Source: Coccinella septempunctata
Lineage: Eukaryota; Arthropoda; Insecta; Coleoptera; Coccinellidae
Reading direction: 5' to 3'
Length of the DNA stretch: 64,000 bases
NCBI RefSeq assembly: GCF_907165205.1
Contig: NC_058196.1
Coordinates: forward strand, 13,620,501-13,684,500
Shown one piece after another: positions 29,283 through 41,205 of the stretch (positions are counted from its first letter, which is position 1; each line of letters opens with the position of its first letter). Below the pieces are notes generated by a model, which saw only the letters and a program-made list of their open reading frames with translations, had not been told where the DNA came from and searched no databases. The translations under genes were made by a program, and so were the position numbers.

Positions 29283-32200
29283 GGTTAATAGGCAAAATGC
29301 CCGGAACCTATGAAGAAGCAGTTAAGGGTTTTTAGTGGGTCTCGAGCTCAGAGAGTGAGAATCCTCACACTGTTCCCCCTCAGGAGAGGGTGTTTTCGTC
29401 TGTTTTGCAGATTTTCCCCCTGCTACACTAAAAAAAAAAAATGTCTACTGAGGGGATATCGAGAACCATTGCAGCTGGAAGGAAGCAGAGGACACAATCT
29501 GGAGGTCTTTCTTTATGACTAATTTAAATTTGAAAACATAATCGGTCTATCATTTGTAGATTTCGAGTTATAAACAAAAATTGAGATTTTGACGATTCCG
29601 AAAATTTCTCATTACTTTTTGTCTTTGAAATTACAAATCTGAAACTTGAACCTTCTTAAGCACTTTCATACATAGAATCTACTAACAAAAGATTATTTTC
29701 CAATTCAAAAATATCAAATTCAAAAGTTTGCATTTAAAACAATTGTTCACCTTATGATTCAAAATGAACAAATATTATGAGCTCATCGGTGGATTTTACG
29801 TAAAAAAGTGCCTATACAAGGTTTCAGATTTGTAACTGCGAAGACAAAAAAGTTATGAGGACTTTTACGAAATTGTCAAACTCAAAAACGAAGTATCGTA
29901 GATGGCTGTGGTTTTCACCATTCTTTGTTTTTCCTAAAATGAGCTCGGGAATGTGTCTTTCGTTTTCTTCTAGCAGCTAAAGTTCTCGAGATCCTTTCAG
30001 TAGATAACGAATTTTGCTCACCCTGTACAATTGAGGGCAAAAGTTTGAGAAGAGTTGTTCAAACTGAAGACTTGGGCGTTTTGTTCGACCGCAAGCTCTC
30101 ATTCAGTCTCTATATCGAAAACGTCATCTGCGCTACCAATAAGTCTTTGGGTTTTCTTCCTTGCAACTGCAAGGAATTCTCAAATTTTCGAGCTATACAA
30201 TCACTGTAATTCTGCTTAGTGCGTAGTAAGCTTGAATACTACAGTGTGGTGTGGAATCCATTTCACAGTAAGTACATTTCAGCGTTGGACTCCATTCAAA
30301 GAAAGTTTTTGAAGTTTTTGTACTTTAAAAAACATAATATTTATCCTGTTCATCCCGACCATATCAGTCTTTGTTGAACGAGTTGAATAACACTAGTTTG
30401 AGGGAAAGAAGAGAAATTGCTGATGCTACTTTATATGATGCATATAAATTGATCAATAATCGTATTGACTCAGTATCTTTACTTTCTCTTCTGAATTTCA
30501 ACGCGCCTAGACTTGCGTCAAGATCTAATGTAACGTCCACAGCACAAATTCCACAGACCTGTTTTGTCGATGTGTAGAAGCCTAAACAATATCCCTCCAG
30601 TGGATGTTTTTTCTGTCCATAAATGAATTTAAAAGACAATTGTATTTTCTGATTGATATTGATTTTCTGCCAAAGGCGAAAATGTTGTAATCAACTAGTT
30701 TATTAATTGAGCGCTTAATGATCTCGAACATTAAAATATCTCAATCCTTAATCGCTGCCATTTAACCTAGTTGATTGAATAACTATAATGTCCCTATTTG
30801 CCAAAAAAAAAACCATAGAATGTAGAAATAATGTCATCTTTAGATGTGCCAGCACATAACCATGCCATAACACAGCCAACGGGGACTTCCTTCCAAGTGG
30901 GACAAATGTCTCATTGTTGGCTACGATACGTGGCGTGAAAATAATTTCCTTGAATGTTTCCAAACCTGGACACATGATGTCCCAAATGATCTCGCTAGTA
31001 CAAAATGCTAGCTCAAATTATCCTTACTGCATTTTGAAAGTGAAATCGGACTTTTTTTTCAGTATATGTGAGATCGGACAATTAATGTTAGTCAACATAG
31101 CTTCTCATTCAGCTAGAACAAAACATTAGAAAGATCACGAAAAATAAAAACGAATCCTGGGAAAAAAATGTACAACAATCGACGCATATTTAGGAGGAAG
31201 AAAAAGCACGGAAAGCTGGAAATTATTTATTTTATTTATTTATTCATTTATTATTATTATACGGGATCAACCCCATTACAACAGACAACATTACAGATAG
31301 ATACTATCTTTGAATAGTATCTAGCCTTAATAATGAAAGAAAATACAATATAATGTGTACTGCCCGCACAAATCCAAGATTACAAAACTAAAAACTATCC
31401 TGGATCTGTCTCCTGAAGTGAGGCAAAGAAACACCCAAAATATCAAGATTCTTTGAATTAATCAATCTCAGCGTCCTCTCAATAGGCAAGTGCATTGCAT
31501 AGTTGGTACCATGACGGGGCAGGAAAAATAATCGGTTTGCTCTCAGTAAACGTCCTGGAACATTGAAGGAGATTTTCGCAAGAAGTTCCGGACAGATCAC
31601 CTGGCCATTCAGGAGTTTGTAGACAAACAATAAATCTCCACGCACACGCCTATCATGGAGACTCCTCATATTTGGCACTGATCTTGCTTCCTCATATACA
31701 TGGTCAGCTTGAATTCTCAAGTGAAGCTTAAAAAGACAGAACCTTAAAAACTTACTTTGAATCCTCTCCAAAATTAAGCTGCTGTTTCCATAATATGGAG
31801 CCCATACCATAGAGAAGTACTCCAACAAGAACACAACGAGGGACATATATACCCTTTTGCAGGTTTCCACCGACAAATCTCTGCAATTCCGCATCACAAC
31901 TCCCAGAACCTTGGAAGACTTGACCACTACCATATTTATATGGTGTCCAAAGTTCAAGTGCTCATCTAAATAAATTCCAAGGTCCCTTATTACCTCTAGA
32001 TACCTGAGATCCACATTCCCAACATAGTAAGTAGATGAAACTTTCCTATTTCCTCTATAAAAGCTGGTATAACTACACTTGTCCACATTCAAGGTCAATC
32101 CATTTACTATGCACCACTCACACAATCTATTTAAATCATCCTGCAACGACAGCATATCCTCTTCTGAAGTGATCTCCTTGTAGAACTTCAAATCATCAGC

Positions 32201-32794
32201 AAATAGCAAATATTTACTACTCCAGAAACAAAGTACTATGTCATTTATAAAAATGAGGAAGAATAGAGGCGAACAGTGCCCACCCTGCAGTACACCCGAA
32301 GCTACATTTATAAGACGGGAGGGAGCAGACGCCACCCAAACGGATCTGTTGAGTTCTACCGTATAAGAAACTCCCAAACCAAGACACCATAATCTCTAAA
32401 TAAGCCTTAGCTTATTTAGCAGTAAAGAGATATTAACTTTATCAAACGCCTTACAGAAATCCGTATAGATAACATCCGTCTGCCGCCCACTCTCCATTGC
32501 ACCGACTAGATCATCCTAGAACACCAACAAGTTAGTCAAAGTAGATTTTCCTTGGATAAAACCATGCTGTTCATTGACCAGCATCTCCTTACAATTAAAG
32601 TAGATCTGGTCATAAATTAGGCTGTCCAGAAGACTGATTGGTCACACTTCTGTAGTTCACAACTTTACTCCGATCACCAGACTTGAATATTGGTATAATA
32701 AAGCTATGCTTCCATTGTGTTGGAAATTCTGCTGATTCAATAGATCTTTTAAACAAGTCAAAAAGAGGGTAGCAGAGAGCACACACACAATTCT
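29283..32794. repeat. 3.5-kb tandem duplication, unit 2
   Basis: Second copy of 25768-29279 at a constant offset of 3515 bp. It is followed without a break by the rest of LINE C (TTTAAAAAATAATTAGG onward), so unit 2 is the original right-hand context and unit 1 the original left-hand context. Confidence 0.9.
31388..32377 (-). pseudogene. LINE C RT fragment (unit 2)
   Basis: Same 329-codon stretch as 27873-28862, with catalytic FADD in LLFADDLKFYKEI. Here it is still joined to the upstream RT fingers (YFLKNCVCALCYPLFDLFKR, about 32810-32740) through stops near 32520 and 32640. Confidence 0.75.
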
Positions 32795-33251
32795 TTAAAA
32801 AATAATTAGGTATACCATCCGGGTATACCACCGGTGGCAGGTGAGCTATCTTATCAAAGATTAACTATACAGATAGCTTTGGATCAGGAATTGACGAGTT
32901 GCCACTCGTCTGGCCAAGGGATGAATCTTCAAAAGGTCCATCGTCACTATTATATACAGATTCAAAATATTGGGCAAAGCCCTCACAAACCCCCACGGAA
33001 CCCATAAATTCACGATCATCAAGACACATCAAGTTGGGAATCTTATCCGATACTCGCCTATTATCATAGTTCCTCCAGAAGCTTCTGGGATTAGTATAAA
33101 GTTCTTGGTCTAATCTTGATACAAAATCCTGGTATCAAATATTCACTAGGGCTTTGCACTCAGACCTCAACGTTGAAAAGGTGTTATAGTTATTAGTAGT
33201 CTGGTTCAGTTTATATTTTTTGTGGGCCATTTTCTTCCGATAAATTAACGA

Positions 33252-34172
33252 TCATAGTTCCGCCGAGTACCATCTGGGAAAATTAGAAGTTCTGAATCTC
33301 TTTAGGGGGACAAATAAAGCCAAAGCCATATATATTATATGATAAAATGACGCGACGGCCCCGCCTATGCAAAGAGAATTCAAAAAAAGATCCCAATCGA
33401 TTCCACATAAGTAGTCATTCAAACCCATATAGTCTCCATTCTTGAAGTCATAAAAAAATTCCTCATAATTTAATCTATCCTCCTGCTCAACATCCATATC
33501 GATCACAAAGTTGTAAGCCCTATGATTAAGAGACTTTTCAAGAATATAATCAATGGTCTCAGTAACCAACACCCCATATACACTTGAAAACAGAAGATCC
33601 AAGTAGACAAGTCCATCATTTGGGATTAATATTTTTTGAGAAAAATTAAGCCCGGCATAAAATTGACCCAGTAAGAGTCCGTTCGAGCTTGAGGGACATC
33701 TAACACATACACCATAATCATCATTCTCCCAAAGCGCCTCAGGTATGTTGAAATCACAAAAAATATAGAAATCATAATCTGAATATTGCTGCCTGAGTGC
33801 TTCAACCGACCGGCAATGCAGATCGTAAACTACAGAACTCGAGCTAGGGGGAATATAAACCCCTCCCAAAATGAAGTTACAACCATTAAACCTACACAAT
33901 AAAAAGAATAGCTCAAGTGACTGATCCCATAATCTGAGTCTTACAACATTGATTGAGTCTTCAACATAAATTAACACACCACCACCACGTGTTTTGCTGC
34001 TTGTAACTATTGACCTATCACACCTTAACAGGTTAAACGATTGCTCAGACAATTCAGCATCTGAAAACTGATCTGACATCCAGCTCTCTACAAAAATTAA
34101 GATATCATAGTTCGAGCTTATAATTCCATTACGCAGGTCACCAATTTTAGTTCTTAAACCACCTGCATTCAA
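33252..34172 (-). pseudogene. LINE C apurinic-like endonuclease domain
   Basis: N-terminal part of ORF2: VYCLNAGGLRTKIGDLR (start region), VESWMSD, GGGVLIYV, GGVYIPPS, FCDFNIPE (the usual GDFN altered to CDFN) and YLDLLFSS. The SDH motif near the end reads LNHRAYNF (Ser-Asp replaced by Leu-Asn). The altered catalytic Asp positions and later stops argue that this copy is inactive. In an intact element this domain nicks the target to prime reverse transcription. Confidence 0.75.
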
Positions 34173-34350
34173 ACAATAAACTTGTAATGGGGTTAGTCGG
34201 TGTTTTTTCTTCTCTGACCACCAAATCTCATCACACTGGCAATAAAAGGAACACCATTCTTATATTTCAATGTTAAGTTATCTTCACCTTTCTCCCTACG
34301 TCTATTTAACTCTATAATAACTGTTAATGCAACACTCTTATTGAATTGAA

Positions 34351-34817
34351 GTTCTAAATTCAATTATATATATTTTTCTTTTGTTTCGAAACGATCGTTG
34401 AATCAACGCGTCAGTTTCTATAATTAATTCTCCTTTTTTTCTTTCCTTCATTTATTCGTTTATATTTCAATTCATTATCGGCAAATACGCTGGGAAATCT
34501 CGGACTGCATATAAAGACATATGGGCGAGATTAATATATCTTCTCGATTGACGAAGGACGGAACACGGTGCCAATTACAATCTGAATTTCGTCGATTTTT
34601 TTAAATTCCGATTCCGTTTTTTCTTAAATAGTGCTTTCAAAGATAGTGCTCTCAAAAGGACTTCGAAAGATAGCAGGAAGTGCCAGCTCCCCATTTTCTG
34701 GTGTTCATCCCGACAAAGTAGGTCGAGTGCTTCCAGCGTATCTCTATAGTTTCTTTTCTCAATTTGTCTCATATTCTCTGAGCTATCGTAACAATAACCT
34801 TCCTTCTATACTCTCTC
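34351..34817. other. No recognised gene; left flank of LINE B
   Basis: AT-rich DNA. On the minus strand, a short open stretch at 34575-34772 (RQIEKRNYRDTLEALDLLCR) follows, in the pre-insertion order, the coding-like piece at 39155-39011. The two may once have been one reading frame, now split by LINE B. I do not recognise the product. Confidence 0.35.
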
Positions 34818-34827
34818 TGACTTCAAT

Positions 34828-34831
<4 letters not shown>
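34818..34831. repeat. LINE B target-site duplication (left)
   Basis: TGACTTCAATAGAT, repeated exactly at 39011-39024 on the far side of LINE B. Confidence 0.85.
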
Positions 34832-34866
<35 letters not shown>

Positions 34867-35111
34867 TGTAGCAGGGGGAAAATCTGCAAACAGACGAACA
34901 CACCCTCTCCTGAGGGGGAACAGTGTGGGGATTCTCACTTTCTGAGCTCGAGACCCACTAAAAACCCTTAACTGCTTCTTCATAGGTTCCGGGCATTTTG
35001 CCTATTAACCAGTTGACTCTTATGGTTTCTGGACTCTCACACGATCGTAGTCGTGTTGATATTTGTATGCTGCCTATAGCTTTTATAGGTTAAGCTCTTC
35101 TTTGGTTACAT

Positions 35112-36572
35112 TTAAATCCTTAATTGATCTCTGGGTCTTCGGTGGTAGGTTCTTGACCTTCTAGCTTCTTCCGTTGGATCGTAGTCGACCAATCTTCGTA
35201 GTTCCTCATTTGGATGTTGTTTGGCTTTGTCGAATATCCTTTCCGCCTTTCTCTTCATAAATTCTGTAACTGGTTCCCATTCCAAGTCCTTGTAGATTTG
35301 TTTGTTCCTAACAAACCAGGGTACGTCCATCGCCATTCTAAGGAGTTTATTCTCAGTGGCCTGTATTTTCTTGATGTGGGTCTTAGCTGCGAAGCCCCAT
35401 GCCGCCGAACCATATGTGAGTTGTGGTCGCGCAATTGTTTTAATCATCGTCAACTTGATGTTCTTATTCATATGACTTCTTCTGCCTATGAGTGGATAAA
35501 GTTTACTCATTGCGGCTTTTGTTTTATCAACTGCACATTTGATGTGGTTTTTCCATGTAAGTCCTCTGTCAAGCGTCACTCCTAGGTATGTTGCTTCATT
35601 TTTCCATTCAATCTCTTCTCCATCAACTTCAAGGTTTTCTTCCATCCCCAATCTTCTCTTTTGCAGTAATATTGCTTGAGTCTTTCTTCCATTGATTTGT
35701 ATTTTCCATTTGATGCACCATTTGAGTAATTCATCTATGGCTTCCTGCAGTCTCCGGTGTATGATCTCTGGGCGTCGATGTCTGAACGCTATTCCTGTGT
35801 CATCTGCGTACAAGGTGAGCATATTTCTAGCATTCTTCGGGATATCATAGACGTATATTACGTAAAGCAGAGGTCCAAGTACCGATCCTTGAGGCACTCC
35901 CGCTTCTAATTGTCTGGTTTGAGAGGTTGCTCCATCTATTTTCACATAAAAGTTTCTATTCCTCAGATAGTTCCTTATAATCTTGCACAGCTTGGTCGAA
36001 TATCCTGCTTTTTTCATCTTGTAGATTAGGCCTTCGTGCCATACTCTATCAAAAGCTCTCTCGATATCCATCAGAACTAATCCTGTGGCCTGTTTGGTCT
36101 GCATTCCTTCGGTGACGTATTCTATGAGCCGTAGTAATTGGAGTTCAGTCGAATGTTCTCGTCGAAATCCAAATTGTTCAGGTGGAATTATCTTCAACAT
36201 TTCTGTTTCCTCATTCAGCCTTTTAGCGATAACCCTCTCGACGATTTTTCCTAGTGCTGATAGTAGGCTGATTGGTCTATAATTTTGAGGAAATTTCCGT
36301 TCCTTTCCAGGATGGTTGAAAACTATCATTTCTGCAGTTTTCCATCTCTTTGGGTAGTATTCGGTCCTCATCACTCCGTTTGTTATATTCGTCAAGGCTG
36401 CTATTCCTTTTCTAGGCAATTTCTTCAACATATAATTCGTTATCTTATCTTCTCCCGGCGCTTTCCTGTTTTTCAATTTCATTATGATCTCTTTAATTTC
36501 TGTTGGTGAAGCCGGTTTTGGAATGGTTTCGGTTTCCGGTGGTTCCATCATCAGTTCTTCGTTTGCCTCCAC
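35112..36572 (-). pseudogene. LINE B ORF2, RT part
   Basis: 486 open codons: KAPGEDKITNYML, NYRPISLLSALGKIVERVI, palm-A LVLMDIERAFDRVWHEGL, GVPQGSVLGPLLYVIYVYDI, catalytic TLYADDTGIAFRHR and the C-terminal region to HRRPRDQLRI. All RT motifs are present. The frame is separated from its own endonuclease by the insertion at 36602-37281, so the whole ORF2 is broken although this part is undamaged. Confidence 0.82.
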
Positions 36573-36588
36573 TTCTTCTTCTAGATCT

Positions 36589-36595
36589 TCATTGT

Positions 36596-36644
<49 letters not shown>

Positions 36645-37294
36645 GTTTTATAGCGTCCTACGCCTTCCGGTTCCCAGTCTCCAGCCTCTTCTATCCTCCC
36701 ATTCTCCTGGTCTCAGATTTCTCTCAGACATTGCTTTTTGTATGCCGCTCATCCAGGTAACCTTTGGCCTTCCTCGCTTCTTCCTTTCCCTCGGTACCCA
36801 CTTCAGAGCAAGTTTAGGAATTCTTTGATCTGACATTCTCTCAACATGTCCATACCAAATGAGCTGCTTCTGCTGAGTATCCTCTATTATTGTTTTTTCT
36901 ACCTTCATAAGTTCCCTTACTCTTTCATTTCTCATCCTATCCATTCGCGATACTCGGGCTGATCTTCGCCAAAAGTCCATTTCAAGAGCTAGAGCCTGTC
37001 CCAAGCCAGGTTGAAAAAGGGAGAGGGATCGAGGAGTAACACCTCGCTAAAAAACCAGGGTTCATCTGGCCCGGATGATAGCACCCTGTGAGGGCTCCTG
37101 CCTAGGATACAGGCGAAGCTGCTGCCTTGTAGTTCTTGATGTTGGTTCACCAAAGGCTAGGAGAAGAAAACTCTGATCACAAATTACCTGGTCCTCCAAG
37201 TTGGGGGTTGAAGCAATGGGTCTGCTCCCCATTATTCGGAAAACCTGATACAGCAAAAAAAACCACAAACCAGCCTCGGAATCATTGTCATCAT
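36589..37294 (-). mobile_element. RTE-derived, internally deleted insertion with 13-bp TSD
   Basis: TCATTGTCATCAT at 36589-36601 is repeated at 37282-37294, bounding about 680 bp. LINE A shows the uninterrupted site (about 24490-24520). On the minus strand the insertion starts with a non-coding leader (about 37281-37010). It then enters the C-terminal coding region of an RTE-like ORF2 (MDFWRRSARVSRMDRMRN, QQKQLIWYGHVERM, RERKKRGRPKVTW) and ends in (AT)n (36602-36640). 5' leader plus 3' end with the middle missing is the structure of a short non-autonomous derivative. Confidence 0.72.
36602..36640. repeat. (AT)n microsatellite tail
   Basis: About 20 AT units at the 3' end of the RTE-derived insertion, adjoining its left target duplication. 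Confidence 0.9.
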
Positions 37295-38499
37295 CATTTC
37301 TGTAATTTATTCTGGCTTCTCTCTCAATTGAGTCGGCCAGTGCTTCGGCTTTCTCAAGTCTCGTATATACCATTCCGTTTGCTCCATGCAGTGGAGGTAT
37401 AACTGTCCGTTCTCGTCGTAAGCGTTTTTGCATTTTCCAAGCCGAGTGATCTATTGTATTCAGTTCCCTTAATCTCTGGTGCCATCTGCTATTACGCAGT
37501 TCTGTTAAAGCATTTTTCAATATCTGGCTATGCTTATTCAGTTTCTTCTTGTCTTCTTCTCTTTTTGTTGTTCTGTAGATTTTTCTGAGTCTTCTGTTCC
37601 TTTATATCCCTTGGCGTATCTCCGTGTGAATGTTTCGGAATTGGTTTCCTTATTCTCTTGGTGCTTTCTTCATAGGCTTCTTTTATTTGATTTTCCAATT
37701 TTTCAACTGCTTCATCTAATTCATCCCGGGTGTTTATTTGGGGAATTTCCGTGATTTTCTCCTGAAGTAAATTCTTATATTTCTCCCAGTCTGTGCGATC
37801 CTTGGTTTGTGTCTCTTCTTCGTTTCTTGGGCCATGTCCCACTATGAATTCTATGGGATTGTGGTCTGAAGTTCCGTCTTCTATTGTATCAATGCTGATT
37901 TCTTCAGTGATGTCTTTCATTACGACAATGTCCAGTACATCAGGTAGTCCATTTACTCTTGGTATGTAGGTCGGTATATCAGGTCCTATTACAACTGCAT
38001 CAAGTTTTTCAGCATAAATCTTCAGTCTTCTCCCGTTGGTATTTTCCACTCTACTATTCCATTCCTGCGATTTGCAGTTAAGATCACCAATTATGATTTT
38101 AGGGTGTCTTCCTTCTAGTAGCATTTTTAGATCCTCTTCCAGCATGTCCTTATCCGGTGATTTATAAGTCGAAATAATCTTCACTTGCCCTCGATTAGTA
38201 TTCACAATAATCGATATTGCTTCTACTTCTTGTCCATTGAATATTTGGTCGAAATGGTGATCCATATTCCTTCTAGCCAGTATAGCAACGCCACCTGTGC
38301 TGTTAGGTCTATCATTTCTGTAGATATCGTAATTGGGAAATGCTATCCGAACGTTGGCGCTAAGTCTTGTTTCTTGGAGAGCTATGACATCCGGTCTCTT
38401 CTCTTCAATCAGTTCTTCGAATTCTGATCTGCGGGCTCTCAATCCTTCGACGTTCCAAGAGACAATTATGAGATTGTTCTTTATCGTCGTATCAGCCAT
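37295..38499 (-). pseudogene. LINE B ORF2, endonuclease part
   Basis: Begins MADTTIKNNLIIVSWNVEGL at 38499; its ATG overlaps the ORF1 stop as TAATG. Endonuclease motifs are intact: SWNVEGL, IALQETRL, IIGDLNCKSQEW and TSDHNPIEF. A frameshift near 37570 (HGDTPRDIKE then QKTQKNLQ) moves to 37520-37300 (LRNSRWHQRLRELNTIDHSA), and the RTE-derived insertion follows. The frameshift and the insertion make this copy inactive. Confidence 0.8.
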
Positions 38500-39010
38500 T
38501 AAATATTCTTAATAATTTGCTGCATCTTCTTCTCAATCTCTTTCTCCAGATTGTGCATCATCGTGCTGAGGAGGTTTTTCGTGAACTTATCTAGTTCCTC
38601 AGTGATTCCAGAAATTCCTTTCCTGGTTTCTGCTTTTTTGACGGTTTTTGACTTTTCCTTCTTTTTCTCTGGATTCTCCGTGTCTTTGACCACTTTGGTT
38701 GCAGTTTCCTGGGGTTTCTTCACTTCCGAAGAGTTTTGGGATGGCCTCGGTGTATTTTGTGTTGGCCTCGAGCTGGTCTGGTTCGATCTTGGCGATCTCT
38801 TGGTCTTTTTAGTGACCAATTTCCATTCGCTACATCCCTTGTAGCTGGCTGGATGTCCTTGCTCTCCGCAGAGAACACAAAAGGCATTTCGCTCCTCGTT
38901 CTCCCTGGTAAGCGTACACTCCTTGGAGCTGTGATTACCGGAGCATTTCACGCACCTCCATGGAAAAGTGCACTTACTTTGGGCATGTCCATATCGCTGA
39001 CAGCGGTAAC
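38499..39010 (-). pseudogene. LINE B ORF1, C-terminal part with three CCHC knuckles
   Basis: Gag-like nucleic-acid-binding protein. It shows YRCQRYGHAQSKC, RCVKCSGNHSSKEC and FCVLCGEQGHPASYKGC, then a basic/Pro/Thr tail (KLVTKKTKRSPRSNQ) and a C-terminal EEIxGITEELDKFTKNLL-like end, reading GISGITEELDKFTKNLL. The start is missing through 5' truncation at 39010. The open frame continues upstream into flanking DNA by chance. Confidence 0.78.
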
Positions 39011-39155
39011 TGACTTCAATAGATCCTATGTTCGAACACTTCTTGCATCTGACTATTCTGTACCAATCACATGGAAAGCCGAAGACATCTCCCGGATTTT
39101 TGGGTGGATCCTTGAACGAGCATTGTGCTTTGCACTCGGCACAAACCCCAGACAT
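39011..39155 (-). pseudogene. Unrecognised Cys-rich coding-like fragment interrupted by LINE B
   Basis: Minus strand, from MSGVCAECKAQCSFKDPPKN to CKKCSNIGSIEV, where the LINE B target duplication falls. CxxC pairs (CAEC, CKKC) suggest a metal-binding fold. In the pre-insertion sequence it would continue at 34831 downward (SIEVRESIEGRLLLR then stop). I do not recognise the family. It may be a relic of a host or mobile gene. Confidence 0.35.
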
Positions 39156-39224
39156 TGCGGAATATTCAGAATCCACAGCACATCCAGTCTTTGTCTGTCC
39201 CAAATTGAGGTTATGAATGAACAA

Positions 39225-39689
39225 TTTCGAAACTATTACAAACTAACGATTTTACGAATAAAAGGAAAATACGAACTTGATGTCACGATTCAAGCAAATC
39301 AGCACGCCAACACCAGCGAAAAATTGCACCGAAAATTCGCGGAAAATGCGATCTTTAGCGGGAAGAAAATCAAAACAAACAATCAGACATAAGGTTAGCA
39401 TTCAATTATTGAAATCATTGCGTCAGATGCCTCGTTCCAAAATCACATCTTTTTCATCCTTTCCATCTGTTACGTCAATACCGTCCAATCAGAGCGTAGA
39501 TCTACGTCTATCTACGAATCAGAGCAAAGTCTGCTCTCTGCTCGCTCTCTTTCCTCCGAGATGTAATTCTGGAACTCTACTAGAGTAGAACGACAGATAT
39601 AAAATATCCCCCATTTCTTTACAAAAGTGGGACCAATATTTCAGCAAACTGCTGCAAGGAGATAGAGACCAATATCTCTTTTATCTGCC
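39225..39689. other. No gene recognised
   Basis: Intergenic AT-rich DNA. A TATAAAATA occurs near 39599 on the + strand, but nothing downstream supports a promoter call. Confidence 0.4.
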
Positions 39690-41205
39690 TCGCCCATTTT
39701 AATACAGGTAAAAGATGTGAAAAATGCATTCAAACTTTTGAAAAACAGAACATCTCCTGGCCCGGGTAATATGCCAGGTGAATCAATTAAGTACGGAACG
39801 GAAAAATTGTTCAAACATCTGGCAAAATTATTTCAATCATGCATTAATACTGGTAAGATTCCAGAATAATGGAAAGAATCCTATCTTACTGCAATACACA
39901 AAAAAGGTAATGAAGAGGAATGCGAAAACTATAGAGGCATTGCAGTTGCGGACTCGATAAGCAGACTTCATGGAAAAGTACTGAAGGCTAGAATAGAATA
40001 GGTGTTTGCTGAACAAGAAGCTGAAGAACAAGCCGGATTTCGAGCGGGACGATAGATCACCTGTTTAGTCTAACTCAAATACTAGAGAAAATGTTAGCAG
40101 TTAATAAGGAAGTACACCTGATATTTGTATATCTGAAAAAAGTATAGGTAGTACAGCGTTCCGCTTAGAAAACTCTGGGAGGCATTGGAAACAACCAAAA
40201 TAAACATAATGATGATCAAAGCTGTCAAAGAAATCTATAGAAACTCCAATACCGAAATACCGAAAATACCGAAAAAAATAGGGAATAAACTCCCCAGTGG
40301 TTTTTATATCAATGAGGGATTAAGGCAGGGATGTTGCTTGTACCCTACGCTTTTTAAAATTTTCCCAGAAAAAACTTTACAGCAATGGAAGCTTAAATGC
40401 AGCAATATACGCTAAACAACACTACCATTTACACCTTGAGCTTCGCGGACGATCAAGTAGTCATGGAACAAGGCCTTGACGATCTGGAATATATGACTAG
40501 GAAACTTATCGAAGAAAATAGCCATGGGGGACTGGAAGTGAACTAGAAGTGAACATATCCAAAACAGGTGGAACATATGCGTCGGGGAACTTCAACAAGA
40601 TATAGTACTGCAAGATGGTCGAATTATTAGGGGCGGTGTAGAGTATAAATACCTGTGAACAAAGATAGCTAGTAACGGGACCCTAGATGAAGCTATTAAG
40701 GGCAGAAATACCCAAGGAAGAAAAGCAATACCTATCTATGCTCAACAGCGTTGAGTCAGTAATATATCTAAAACAAATAAACATCAAATATACAAGGCGA
40801 TAGTAAAAAGCATAGTATCCCATTGTAGTGAAGTTTGGCAACTGAAGGATAAAACGGTCCGAACGCTTGAGGCAACAAAGATGGCTTTCTGGCAACGTGC
40901 CGCAGAAAAATCCACAAGAGAAAGAATACCGAACGACAGAATACAAGAAATAATGGAGGTACATCGCACAATAACTGAAGATATAAGAACAAAACAGTTG
41001 AAATGGTAGGGCCACGTACAAAGAAGGATGGCCGATGAGAGCCTGCCAAAACAAATTTTAGATTGGAAGCCAACTGGAAAACGCAAAAGAAAACGAATGC
41101 CCCCGAAAAGCTGGAGAGGGAGTAGATAGGGAAATGAGAGATCTTCGACTGGAGGAGGATCTCTGGAGAGATAGAGATCAATGGAGACTGGGTATCGTTG
41201 GGTTA
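39690..41205 (+). pseudogene. RTE-like LINE ORF2 relic
   Basis: A decayed + strand reverse transcriptase with many stops and shifts. Readable blocks in order are FKLLKNRTSPGPGNMPGESI, ENYRGIAVADSISRLHGKVL, EEQAGFRAGR, GFYINEGLRQGCCLYPTLFK (the RT motif before the catalytic box), TLSFADDQVVMEQGLDDLEY (FADD catalytic) and the C-terminal QLKWxGHVQRRMADESLPKQ-like end near 41000. The block order is that of RTE/craniate-BovB-type elements and related arthropod families. The C-terminal WYGHVxRM motif also occurs in the insertion at 36602-37281. No endonuclease domain was found upstream. Confidence 0.75.

Larger units (their letters stand above)
31261..34350 (-). mobile_element. LINE C, near-complete copy
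   Basis: A minus-strand non-LTR element with the end of ORF1 (about 34350-34195, reading ELNRRREKGEDNLTLKYKNG and ending GGQRRKNTD), then ORF2 with endonuclease (34172-33252), a damaged middle (33250-32380) and the RT C-terminal half (32377-31388). The 3' UTR and (TAAA/TAA)n tail end at about 31261. The ORF1 stop precedes ORF2 by a few bases. The 5' end is not clear. Confidence 0.78.
34832..39010 (-). mobile_element. LINE B (jockey-like), 5'-truncated insertion with 14-bp TSD
   Basis: Minus-strand LINE with a 34-nt A-tail (T-run 34832-34865), 3' UTR, ORF2 and the last third of ORF1. Its 5' end falls within the first ORF1 zinc knuckle, so it is 5'-truncated. A 680-bp foreign insertion with its own duplication sits at 36602-37281. 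It is the same family as LINE A, and the better-preserved copy in the window. Confidence 0.88.

Noticed and set aside
25768..32794. Two independent insertions of LINE C
   Set aside because: The constant 3515-bp offset across unrelated flanking sequence shows a segmental tandem duplication.
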